5,842 nt of DNA from Moraxellaceae bacterium (GCA_014378805.1 JACMMY010000200.1:1-5842), one strand, 5' to 3'; positions 1 to 5,389 are shown, counted from the stretch's first letter. Translations and numbers: made by a program. Notes: a model not told the origin generated them from the letters alone.

Positions 1-11
1 ATACGCCCACC

Positions 12-39
12 CTCTATTTAAATCACAGTTTAAATATAG
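12..39. repeat. AT-rich dyad upstream of trhO
   Basis: An 8-bp perfect inverted repeat (TATTTAAA at 15-22 and TTTAAATA at 29-36, 6-nt spacer) extends to 11-bp arms over 12-39 with one mismatch. It lies about 33 bases before the trhO start codon. The AT-rich dyad could be an operator or part of the trhO promoter, but no clear -35/-10 pair can be assigned and no known regulator motif is recognised. Seen: the symmetry. Inferred: any regulatory role. Confidence 0.35.
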
Positions 40-71
40 ATTCGTGCGTTTCACCAAGAGCCTTTTGCACC

Positions 72-1016
72 ATGAACGAAGTCGTCATACAGCAACAATC
101 CATCGAGCAAAGCCCAGCCCACATTGACCAAACTGAAAATCAGGAGCAATGGGTTATTGCGGCATTATATCAGTTCCTTCATGTGTCCTTCCCAGCTGAT
201 TTGCGTAATCGCTTGCAAGAACTTAGCATGCACCTTGAGTTGCGCGGTACGTTGATTGTTGCAGACGAAGGCATCAACGGCACAGTTGCTGGCAATCGCA
301 AGGCGATCGATGAATTGCATCAAGTGTTGCTCGCTGAGGGCTTCAACAACATGGAATACAAAGAATCTTTCAGCACAGATAAACCGTTCAAGCGCATGAA
401 AGTAAAGCTGAAACATGAAATTGTGACGCTTGGTGTAGACGTCGAACCATTGGCACAAGTTGGGCACTACTTGAACCCAGAAGAATGGCATGAATTTATT
501 CAGCAAGAAGATGTCGTCGTCGTTGATACTCGCAATCGTTATGAATATGCAGCAGGCACATTCAAAAATGCGATTGATCCAAACACTGAAACCTTCCGTG
601 AATTTCCAGCGTTTGTTGATGAACACTTAAGCGATGCAAAAAACAAAAAAATTGCGATGTTTTGCACGGGCGGCATCCGCTGTGAAAAATCGACCAGCTT
701 ATTATTACAACAAGGCTTTGAAGAGGTTTATCACCTCAAAGGCGGCATCCTCAATTACCTCAACACCATTCCCGAAGAAGAAAGTCTTTGGAAAGGCGAA
801 TGCTTTGTCTTTGACGGACGCGTGGGTGTTGGTCACGGCGTTGAAGAAGGTGAAAGCGCGATGTGCTTTGGTTGCGGCTGGCCTTTGAAACGCCACGAAC
901 TCCAATCCGTGAAATTTGAACGCGGCGTCAGTTGCCCTCATTGTTATGATCAAACCAGTGAAGCCCAAAAAGCACGCTATCGCATGCGTCAGCAACAGAT
1001 GGATGGTGAGATTTAA
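72..1016 (+). CDS. trhO: tRNA uridine(34) 5-hydroxylase TrhO (rhodanese family, UPF0176/YceA)
   Basis: TrhO carries out oxygen-dependent hydroxylation of wobble uridine 34 to 5-hydroxyuridine, the first step towards mo5U/cmo5U in tRNAs that read several codons; it is cytoplasmic. The 314-residue protein has an N-terminal acylphosphatase-like domain (about 27-125, with ADEGINGTVAG at 64-74), then a rhodanese domain (about 140-235, with VDTRNRYEYAAGTF at 151-164). The active-site loop CTGGIRC places the expected catalytic Cys at 198 with a second Cys at 204. A C-terminal cysteine cluster, C265-x2-C268 and C288-x2-C291, resembles a zinc site and is typical of the family's longer members. E. coli TrhO is about 350 residues. 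Residues 1-26 are polar and Q-rich and look like a lineage-specific extension. The first in-frame ATG was chosen; the frame is open to the left edge and the ribosome binding site is weak (AAGAG, 11 nt upstream), so the start is less certain than the function. Confidence 0.94.
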   Translation: MNEVVIQQQSIEQSPAHIDQTENQEQWVIAALYQFLHVSFPADLRNRLQELSMHLELRGTLIVADEGINGTVAGNRKAIDELHQVLLAEGFNNMEYKESFSTDKPFKRMKVKLKHEIVTLGVDVEPLAQVGHYLNPEEWHEFIQQEDVVVVDTRNRYEYAAGTFKNAIDPNTETFREFPAFVDEHLSDAKNKKIAMFCTGGIRCEKSTSLLLQQGFEEVYHLKGGILNYLNTIPEEESLWKGECFVFDGRVGVGHGVEEGESAMCFGCGWPLKRHELQSVKFERGVSCPHCYDQTSEAQKARYRMRQQQMDGEI

Positions 1017-1053
1017 ATTTATTGTTCTCCATGATGTAAGGATTTTGGCAACG

Positions 1054-1144
1054 TCAAAAGCAAATCCACCCTAACCCTCCTTTTTCTAAGAAGGGAATAG
1101 TTCCTCCCTTTTAGAAAGGGAGGTTAGGAGGGATTTGCTTTTGA
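1054..1144. repeat. 91-bp nested palindrome, MITE-like intergenic repeat
   Basis: The outer arms are a perfect 14-bp inverted repeat, TCAAAAGCAAATCC (1054-1067) and its complement (1131-1144). Pairing continues inward with a few mismatches (CCTAACC at 1070-1076 with 1122-1128). The middle can fold as two hairpins instead: an imperfect one at 1079-1094 (CCTTTT pairing with AAGAAGG, including one G-T pair) and a perfect 9-bp stem with a TAG loop (CCTCCCTTT 1103-1111, AAAGGGAGG 1115-1123). The shape is thus an outer stem with two inner hairpins. I see no obvious target-site duplication and no coding capacity. C/T-rich palindromes of this general style occur as dispersed intergenic repeats in many bacterial genomes, so a non-autonomous mobile repeat is plausible. 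In the transcript it would also make a large hairpin between trhO and rlmI that could end or process the trhO mRNA. Confidence 0.7.
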
Positions 1145-1165
1145 TCTTGAGCACGTCCAAACCGC

Positions 1166-1192
1166 TTTAAGTGTTAATATCTCTTTTACTAT
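1166..1192 (+). promoter_or_regulatory. Possible rlmI promoter
   Basis: The AT-rich stretch before rlmI contains TTTAAG (1166-1171) and TACTAT (1187-1192), separated by 15 nt; each matches the sigma-70 boxes only partly. TTAATA at 1174-1179 is an alternative -10. A promoter here is expected because the nested palindrome separates rlmI from trhO, but the boxes are weak and the exact assignment is a guess. Confidence 0.22.
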
Positions 1193-1198
1193 TTTTGA

Positions 1199-1219
1199 GT
1201 CACCGCCAATTTCGGTGAC
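1199..1219 (+). promoter_or_regulatory. 7-bp stem-loop in the rlmI leader
   Basis: GTCACCG (1199-1205) and CGGTGAC (1213-1219) form a perfect 7-bp stem around a 7-nt loop (CCAATTT), followed by CCCTTTTGC. The T-run is too short for a convincing intrinsic terminator. The stem ends 16 nt before the AGGA of rlmI, so it could be a leader structure affecting mRNA stability, translation or attenuation. It overlaps a GTG that opens the rlmI frame 33 bases upstream of the true start. A weak terminator is the main alternative. Confidence 0.45.
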
Positions 1220-1235
1220 CCTTTTGCAATACCTT

Positions 1236-1239
1236 AGGA
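1236..1239 (+). promoter_or_regulatory. Ribosome binding site that fixes the rlmI start
   Basis: AGGA, within TTAGGAA, lies 8 nt before ATG at 1248. The upstream in-frame GTG at 1215 has no such site and lies inside a stem-loop, so 1248 is the preferred start. Confidence 0.75.
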
Positions 1240-1247
1240 ACTACGCC

Positions 1248-2453
1248 ATGACCACGCCACGCCTCCGCATCAAAAAACGCGATCAACAACGACTCCGCGA
1301 CGGTCATCTTTGGGTGTATTCAAACGAAGTAGATACCGATGTCACGCCGTTGAAAAACATTAAAACCGCTTTGGTTCACCTTGAAGATTATCGCGGTCAA
1401 TTTCTGGCAACCGCAAGCTTTAATAACCAAGCGCTCATTTGTGCACGTATTTTAGATACCGAACCACGTGACGTGCTGGATGCCGCATTCTTTGAAAAAC
1501 GCATTCAAACCGCTTTGGAACTTCGTCAAATTGCTTTCAAACAAGATTTCTATCGCCTCGTTTACGGTGAAGGCGATCTGTTATCTGGTTTAGTGATTGA
1601 TCGTTTTGCGCAAACATTTGTTGTCCAAATTGGTACACAAGCCATCGAACAAGCAAAAGATGCTCTTGTTGCCGCATTGCAAAAAATCTTTGGCGCAACC
1701 GCAATCATCGTTTTCAAAAATGATGGTAAAGGTCGTTCAATGGAACAACTCGACGAATATGTCGAAACCGTTCCAGCCGATGCCAATGTCACCGAACTCG
1801 AAGTCATTGAAAACGGCGTATCGTTCAAAGCACCACTCGACGGTCAAAAAACGGGTTGGTTCTACGATCACCGCGATGGCCGTAAATGGCTAAATGACTG
1901 CGCGCAAGGTCGTACTGTATTAGATGTGTTTAGCTATATCGGTGGTTGGGGCATTCAAGCCGCAGCGCATGGCGCAACTGAAGTTACTTGCGTAGACAGC
2001 TCAGCAAAAGCAGGTGAATCTGTTCTTGCGAATGCAGCATTAAATAAACTTTCTCAAGTGACGTTTGTTGAATCAGATGCGTTTGAATATTTCAAGAAAG
2101 CAGCTTCGACAACTTATGATCTCGTCGTCCTCGACCCGCCTGCGCTCATTCAAAAACGTCGTGACTTTGAACAAGGTCGCCAAGCGTATTTCTTGCTGAA
2201 TGAAGGTGCAATTCAGCGCGTGAAAGACGGCGGACTATTAGTTTCTGCATCATGTTCACTGCATTTAGATCGTGATGAATTGATCCGCATCGTACAACAA
2301 GTGGCACGTCGTCAAAACAAGCACGTGCAAATGGTCCATGAAGCGCATCCAGCCGCAGATCATCCACGTCTCATTCCGATGACTGAGTCAGATTATCTCA
2401 AATGTTTAGTATTCCGCGTGACTGCACTGCCAGAAATTGCGGCGAAACATTAA
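1248..2453 (+). CDS. rlmI: 23S rRNA (cytosine-5) methyltransferase RlmI
   Basis: RlmI is a SAM-dependent enzyme that makes m5C at 23S rRNA position 1962 (E. coli numbering). The 401-residue product matches the family's usual length (E. coli, 396). A PUA RNA-binding domain spans about 4-80, beginning PRLRIKKRDQQRLRDGHLW. The methyltransferase core starts near QKTGWFYDHR (200-209), a family signature. SAM motif I is VLDVFSYIGGWG (224-235), with acidic D250 after the second strand. Motif IV is LDPPA (295-299). SASCS (333-337) carries C336, the expected cysteine nucleophile of motif VI. Start: the frame is open from a GTG at 1215, but ATG at 1248 has a well-spaced AGGA and gives the typical N-terminus. 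The next gene, prmA, begins 59 bases downstream. Related RlmI/RlmK-like methyltransferases share the fold, so the exact target cytosine is inferred from family membership. Confidence 0.92.
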   Translation: MTTPRLRIKKRDQQRLRDGHLWVYSNEVDTDVTPLKNIKTALVHLEDYRGQFLATASFNNQALICARILDTEPRDVLDAAFFEKRIQTALELRQIAFKQDFYRLVYGEGDLLSGLVIDRFAQTFVVQIGTQAIEQAKDALVAALQKIFGATAIIVFKNDGKGRSMEQLDEYVETVPADANVTELEVIENGVSFKAPLDGQKTGWFYDHRDGRKWLNDCAQGRTVLDVFSYIGGWGIQAAAHGATEVTCVDSSAKAGESVLANAALNKLSQVTFVESDAFEYFKKAASTTYDLVVLDPPALIQKRRDFEQGRQAYFLLNEGAIQRVKDGGLLVSASCSLHLDRDELIRIVQQVARRQNKHVQMVHEAHPAADHPRLIPMTESDYLKCLVFRVTALPEIAAKH

Positions 2454-2481
2454 TTATTCATTTTATATAGATTAAATAAAT

Positions 2482-2498
2482 AGCCTGCTTAGCAGGCT
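2482..2498. terminator. Hairpin between rlmI and prmA (weak terminator or leader stem)
   Basis: AGCCTGC (2482-2488) and GCAGGCT (2492-2498) form a perfect, GC-rich 7-bp stem with a TTA loop. On the + strand the tail is TCTAGG rather than a T-run, so it would be a poor intrinsic terminator of rlmI. On the - strand the tail reads ATTTATTTAAT. It ends 3 nt before the prmA ribosome binding site, so it may instead shape the prmA leader while allowing read-through. Confidence 0.45.
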
Positions 2499-2501
2499 TC
2501 T

Positions 2502-2505
2502 AGGA
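2502..2505 (+). promoter_or_regulatory. Ribosome binding site of prmA
   Basis: AGGA followed by a seven-base A/T spacer before ATG at 2513. It lies 3 nt downstream of the 2482-2498 hairpin, so that hairpin could influence ribosome access. Confidence 0.7.
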
Positions 2506-2512
2506 AAAAATT

Positions 2513-3451
2513 ATGCGTTGGCTACAAATTCGCTTTGAAGTGACAAAAAACGATGTGCAACTGGTTGAAACACTGCTCGAATCTGTCGGTGCCGTGAGTG
2601 TCATTTTGGATGATGCGGCCGATCAACCGCTGCTTGAGCCATTACCTGGTGAAACGCCCATTTGGGACAAAGTCATTGTGACCGGACTCTTCAATGAAGT
2701 CGTTGATTCATTAAATATTGACCTTGCACACACTGAATCTGAAGCCACGAATCCAGACCAAATCATTGCTTTTGTTCAAGCACAAGCTCCGACTGTCCGC
2801 GCGTTTTACGACTATCTTGAAGAGCAAGTGTGGGAACGTTCTTGGATGGATCATTACGAACCGATACAATGTGGCGACAATTTTTGGATTGTCCCCGAAT
2901 GGCTCACCCCGCCAGATCCAACTGCGGTTAATCTGATGCTCGACCCAGGTCTGGCCTTCGGAACAGGCAACCACGCCAGCACATTTATGTGCCTCCAATG
3001 GCTCGGCAAAACCGACGTCAAAGACAAAATTGTCATCGATTATGGCTGCGGCTCAGGTATTTTAGGGGTTGCCGCTCTACTGCTGGGTGCTAAAGCAGTG
3101 TATGCCACGGACATCGATCCACAAGCACTATTAGCAACGCGTCAAAATGCTGAAAAAAATGGAACTACGTCACAGATATGGGTAGGCTTGCCAGAAGAGT
3201 TAAACAAACAGTTTCCAAACTTACAAAGTGATGTTATCGTCGCTAATATCCTTGCAAAACCGTTAATTGAACTGGCTCCGACGTTTGCAGAATATTGTTT
3301 ACCGAACGGACTGATCGCTTTGGCAGGCTTGATTGATGAGCAAGTTGACAGTGTACGCGAAGCATATGCACCTTGGTTCAACTTAGATGAACGCGCAAAT
3401 CGTGATGGAAATTGGTGTCGTTTATCGGGTCATCGAGTGATTAATGCTTGA
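2513..3451 (+). CDS. prmA: Ribosomal protein L11 methyltransferase PrmA
   Basis: PrmA uses SAM to trimethylate the N-terminal amino group and lysines of ribosomal protein L11 in the cytoplasm. The 312-residue protein is a little longer than E. coli PrmA (293). An N-terminal L11-binding domain (about 1-60, starting MRWLQIRF) is joined by a linker to the methyltransferase domain. Visible motifs are WERSWMDHYEPI (107-118), LDPGLAFGTGNHAST (143-157), SAM motif I DYGCGSGILG (176-185), acidic TDID (199-202) at the end of strand two, and VANILAKPL (243-251), the NxLA active-site region. The segment after GTG reads NHAST where E. coli has THPTT; glycines and histidine are kept, so activity is expected. 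ATG at 2513 has a good AGGA. In many gammaproteobacteria prmA follows accB-accC; here rlmI occupies that place. prmA is followed by the zinc-ribbon gene after a 91-bp gap. Confidence 0.96.
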   Translation: MRWLQIRFEVTKNDVQLVETLLESVGAVSVILDDAADQPLLEPLPGETPIWDKVIVTGLFNEVVDSLNIDLAHTESEATNPDQIIAFVQAQAPTVRAFYDYLEEQVWERSWMDHYEPIQCGDNFWIVPEWLTPPDPTAVNLMLDPGLAFGTGNHASTFMCLQWLGKTDVKDKIVIDYGCGSGILGVAALLLGAKAVYATDIDPQALLATRQNAEKNGTTSQIWVGLPEELNKQFPNLQSDVIVANILAKPLIELAPTFAEYCLPNGLIALAGLIDEQVDSVREAYAPWFNLDERANRDGNWCRLSGHRVINA

Positions 3452-3485
3452 TATGCCGATTTAAGAAGTTTGTAAGTCCGTGGTG

Positions 3486-3500
3486 ATGTAAGGATTACAT
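3486..3500. repeat. Small dyad upstream of the zinc-ribbon gene
   Basis: ATGTAA (3486-3491) and TTACAT (3495-3500) form a 6-bp inverted repeat with a GGA spacer, 42 bases before the GTG start at 3543. It is the right size for an operator, but it matches no regulator motif I know, and no convincing promoter boxes can be placed around it. Chance is a fair alternative. Confidence 0.25.
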
Positions 3501-3531
3501 GTTGGATTGTTTTTTACTTACTAAAAAAATT

Positions 3532-3536
3532 AGGGA
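3532..3536 (+). promoter_or_regulatory. Ribosome binding site supporting the GTG start at 3543
   Basis: AGGGA lies 6 nt before GTG at 3543. No ATG in this frame offers an alternative that would keep the zinc-ribbon cysteines at residues 8 and 11, so the GTG start is well supported. Confidence 0.75.
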
Positions 3537-3542
3537 AAACCC

Positions 3543-4856
3543 GTGACTACTCAAAAAACTCGATGCCCCTACTGCTCTAGTGTTTTTGCAGTGAGCAATG
3601 CACAACTTGCCATCCGCGACGGGTACACCCGTTGCGGAAAGTGCTTTCAGGTATTTAAGGCTGATGACTATTTGCTTCCCAGCAATCCAGCAGAAGCATC
3701 GAGTGCTGAACAGAAATCTGAAAAACCTGTGGGATCGCCCCAAACAATCAGTCGATCTCATATTGTTGACTTGCATAAAATTGACTCTACAAAAAGTAGA
3801 GGCTTTGACAATGCCCTGAATAGTTTTTTGGATCAAAAAAAACTACCTTCACCCTCTATTATCGACTTTGAAATAACAAAAAAAGAAAAATTTGATCTTT
3901 CTGTTTTACCCAATGAACATCCTGAACCAGAGGAAAGAAACTTATTACAACTAGATCCTGATGCTTATTTAGCAACTGACATTGAAGATCCTACAGCACA
4001 ATTAAGTCATGAGTTTAATGAAGAATGGCTCACAGAGACGGCAGTACCCACCAATCCCCTTGCCCAACCGATCGATCAAGAAACAAATAGTAATCAAGTG
4101 GATGATACAAATCCAGAATCAACAGCAGAATTAAATCCGGAATCAACTCCCGCAGTGAATGAATCTTCCCACCATGAAGACCTGATGACTTATCTAAATA
4201 AAAACAGCGTTCCTGCATCAAGGGTTAATGCTAAAACTAATCGTGCGTTACCAAGCATGAATGACTTTCACGCTAATCAACGATCAAAAAAGAAATCAAA
4301 ATCGTTACCAATGCCAATCAATGTTCCAAAACGCAACCAAGCTCTTGACCGCCTCACCACACGAAAGCGTTTTTTCTCGCTTGATTTATTTAATATTTTA
4401 GGTTGGGGTGTCGCATCGGTATTGATGGTTGCATTACTCGTTGCACAATATATTTTCTTTAACTTTGATCATCTCGCTGGAAACGCACGCTACCAGCCAA
4501 TCATGCATAAAGCATGTTTGATGCTGGGTTGTGATGTGCCACTGATTGATCTGAAAAAAATTAAAATGAGTAACGTTCTAGCCACACGTTTCAAGCCATC
4601 ACCACTCGACTCTACAATTTTCACCGCGACGATGACCAACAACGCAGAAGAAAGTCAGCCTTATCCCAACCTACGCTTTATCGTCATCAAAAATAAAAAA
4701 GTATTATCTGGGCGAGTTATTCATCCATCTGAATACTTAAAGACTGGCTATAGTGCACAAGGTCGAATTGCGCCCAATCATCCGACTAAACTTGAATTTG
4801 TACTCAAAATTCCACGTGACGAGATTCCTGTGTTTGCCCTTGACCCCGTCAAATAA
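3543..4856 (+). CDS. Zinc-ribbon and DUF3426 domain membrane protein
   Basis: The molecular function is unknown. The 437-residue protein has three parts. An N-terminal MJ0042-type zinc ribbon (7-43) carries C8-x2-C11 and C31-x2-C34, with FAVSNAQLAIRDGYTRC between the pairs. A long hydrophilic, acidic, low-complexity linker (about 44-250) contains a short tandem repeat, NPESTAEL/NPESTPAV at 190-205 (24-nt units from 4110), and then turns basic (248-276, rich in K and R). One hydrophobic segment at about 283-306 should span the inner membrane. The C-terminal DUF3426 domain (about 307-437) has two cysteines, C325 and C330, in ACLMLGC. The basic stretch before the membrane helix predicts the zinc ribbon and linker in the cytoplasm and DUF3426 in the periplasm. 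The GTG start has a good ribosome binding site. Homologues lie between prmA and fis in Pseudomonas and Acinetobacter relatives, so the neighbourhood supports a real conserved gene without revealing its role. Confidence 0.88.
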   Translation: MTTQKTRCPYCSSVFAVSNAQLAIRDGYTRCGKCFQVFKADDYLLPSNPAEASSAEQKSEKPVGSPQTISRSHIVDLHKIDSTKSRGFDNALNSFLDQKKLPSPSIIDFEITKKEKFDLSVLPNEHPEPEERNLLQLDPDAYLATDIEDPTAQLSHEFNEEWLTETAVPTNPLAQPIDQETNSNQVDDTNPESTAELNPESTPAVNESSHHEDLMTYLNKNSVPASRVNAKTNRALPSMNDFHANQRSKKKSKSLPMPINVPKRNQALDRLTTRKRFFSLDLFNILGWGVASVLMVALLVAQYIFFNFDHLAGNARYQPIMHKACLMLGCDVPLIDLKKIKMSNVLATRFKPSPLDSTIFTATMTNNAEESQPYPNLRFIVIKNKKVLSGRVIHPSEYLKTGYSAQGRIAPNHPTKLEFVLKIPRDEIPVFALDPVK

Positions 4857-4902
4857 ACCAGTGAAGCTAAAAAATACGAAAAAAGGGTAAAAGCCATAAC
4901 AA

Positions 4903-4931
4903 AAAATTAGGCGGATGTATAGCCTAATTTT
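4903..4931. terminator. Probable terminator of the DUF3426 gene
   Basis: AAAATTAGGC (4903-4912) and GCCTAATTTT (4922-4931) form a perfect 10-bp stem with a 9-nt loop, 46 bases after the stop codon. The 5' arm begins in an A-run and the 3' arm ends in TTTT, the shape of a bidirectional intrinsic terminator. Only four pairs are G-C and the T-run belongs to the stem, so it may be only moderately efficient. Confidence 0.6.
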
Positions 4932-4945
4932 CCACCAATATTTTT

Positions 4946-4960
4946 GCATAAAAAAGCATC
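4946..4960. promoter_or_regulatory. Possible Fis-like A-tract site upstream of the fis promoter
   Basis: A 15-bp stretch has G and C at its two ends, T-A at positions 4-5 and a central six-base A-tract, matching part of the degenerate Fis core pattern; the second Y-R step is missing. It is centred about 50 bases before the predicted fis transcription start. Fis autoregulation is known in E. coli. The motif is weak, so this is inference from position and partial match. Confidence 0.2.
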
Positions 4961-4967
4961 AAGACTA

Positions 4968-4996
4968 CTGCAATATGGCTTCGGTGGTGGTATGAT
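4968..4996 (+). promoter_or_regulatory. fis promoter, extended -10 type with GC-rich discriminator
   Basis: TATGAT (4991-4996) matches the -10 consensus at five of six bases and is preceded by TG and one base (4988-4990), giving an extended -10. Exactly 17 nt upstream is a weak -35, CTGCAA (4968-4973). The next bases, GCCTGC (4997-5002), are GC-rich, the discriminator type linked to stringent (ppGpp/DksA) control in E. coli rRNA and fis promoters. Predicted start is near 5003, giving a leader of about 114 nt to fis. The boxes are seen; stringent control is inferred. Confidence 0.55.
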
Positions 4997-5002
4997 GCCT
5001 GC

Positions 5003-5024
5003 CCGCGCAATGCGTGGTTTTTTT
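5003..5024 (+). terminator. Hairpin plus T7 tract in the fis leader
   Basis: CCGCGC (5003-5008) pairs with GCGTGG (5012-5017), a 6-bp GC-rich stem with one G-T pair and an AAT loop, followed directly by seven T's (5018-5024). This is a canonical intrinsic terminator layout. It lies just downstream of the best fis promoter, about where that promoter should start. It could terminate read-through from the DUF3426 gene, attenuate a transcript begun farther upstream, or be a 5'-end stem of fis mRNA. Confidence 0.55.
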
Positions 5025-5104
5025 CAATTTTTAGTGTTCTACGTGCGTTATGCACCCACTGCTGCGAGTTATTCGTATCGTGCAGTATGAATATGATTTG
5101 CTTC

Positions 5105-5107
5105 GGA
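5105..5107 (+). promoter_or_regulatory. Weak ribosome binding site for the fis start at 5117
   Basis: GGA lies 9 nt before ATG at 5117. The in-frame ATGs at 5087 and 5093 have no purine-rich site at a usable distance, which favours 5117 as the fis start. Confidence 0.45.
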
Positions 5108-5116
5108 TTTTTACCC

Positions 5117-5389
5117 ATGAATATCAAGTCACCTGATTTTATTAACAATCCTACTGATGTTGCATTGCGCCTTCATGTTGAACGCGCGGTTCGTCATTAT
5201 TTCAAACAACTTGATGGTGCTGAACCTGTACAAGTCTATGACTTAGTATTAGCTGAAATTGAAAAACCATTACTTTCAGTCGTTCTTGAACAAACACGTG
5301 GCAACCAAACTCGTGCATCAGAAATTTTGGGTCTTAACCGTGGCACATTACGCAAAAAACTCAAAGCACATGGCTTAATGAGTGAGTAA
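5117..5389 (+). CDS. fis: DNA-binding protein Fis
   Basis: Fis is a small nucleoid-associated dimer that bends DNA, activates rRNA and tRNA promoters in fast growth and helps site-specific recombination. From this start the protein has 90 residues (E. coli Fis has 98). The N-terminal part (about 1-35) is variable; helices follow from about 38, with VYDLVLAEIEKPLL (40-53) and VVLEQTRGNQTRA (55-67) closely resembling E. coli Fis. The helix-turn-helix covers about 64-84 (QTRASEILGLNRGTLRKKLK) and is almost identical to the family. An in-frame ATG at 5087 would add ten hydrophobic residues (MNMICFGFLP) unlike any Fis I know and lacks a ribosome binding site, so 5117 is preferred. In enterobacteria fis is translated downstream of dusB, and dusB is also beside fis in Pseudomonas; no dusB lies here. 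The promoter upstream looks dedicated to fis, and a strong terminator follows it. Confidence 0.94.
   Translation: MNIKSPDFINNPTDVALRLHVERAVRHYFKQLDGAEPVQVYDLVLAEIEKPLLSVVLEQTRGNQTRASEILGLNRGTLRKKLKAHGLMSE

Noticed and set aside
165..626. Antisense open frame of 153 codons opposite trhO
   Set aside because: It lies wholly within a confidently identified gene on the other strand, has no recognisable domain and is a shadow of trhO codon usage; the same holds for the other overlapping frames opposite or inside rlmI, prmA, the DUF3426 gene and purH.
1215..1247. GTG at 1215 as the rlmI start, adding eleven residues
   Set aside because: It has no ribosome binding site and lies in a stem-loop; ATG at 1248 has AGGA at proper distance and gives the typical RlmI N-terminus.
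1032..3496. 13-base direct repeat TGATGTAAGGATT at 1032-1044 and 3484-3496, both after gene ends
   Set aside because: By rough arithmetic a repeated 13-mer in a window this size is expected about a quarter of the time by chance, and the flanks do not match.
5087..5116. ATG at 5087 as the fis start
   Set aside because: The extra ten residues (MNMICFGFLP) do not look like Fis and there is no purine-rich site upstream; 5117 fits better.
4924..5148. Antisense open frame of 74 codons across the fis leader
   Set aside because: No recognisable product or ribosome binding site, and it crosses the promoter, the hairpin and the start of fis.
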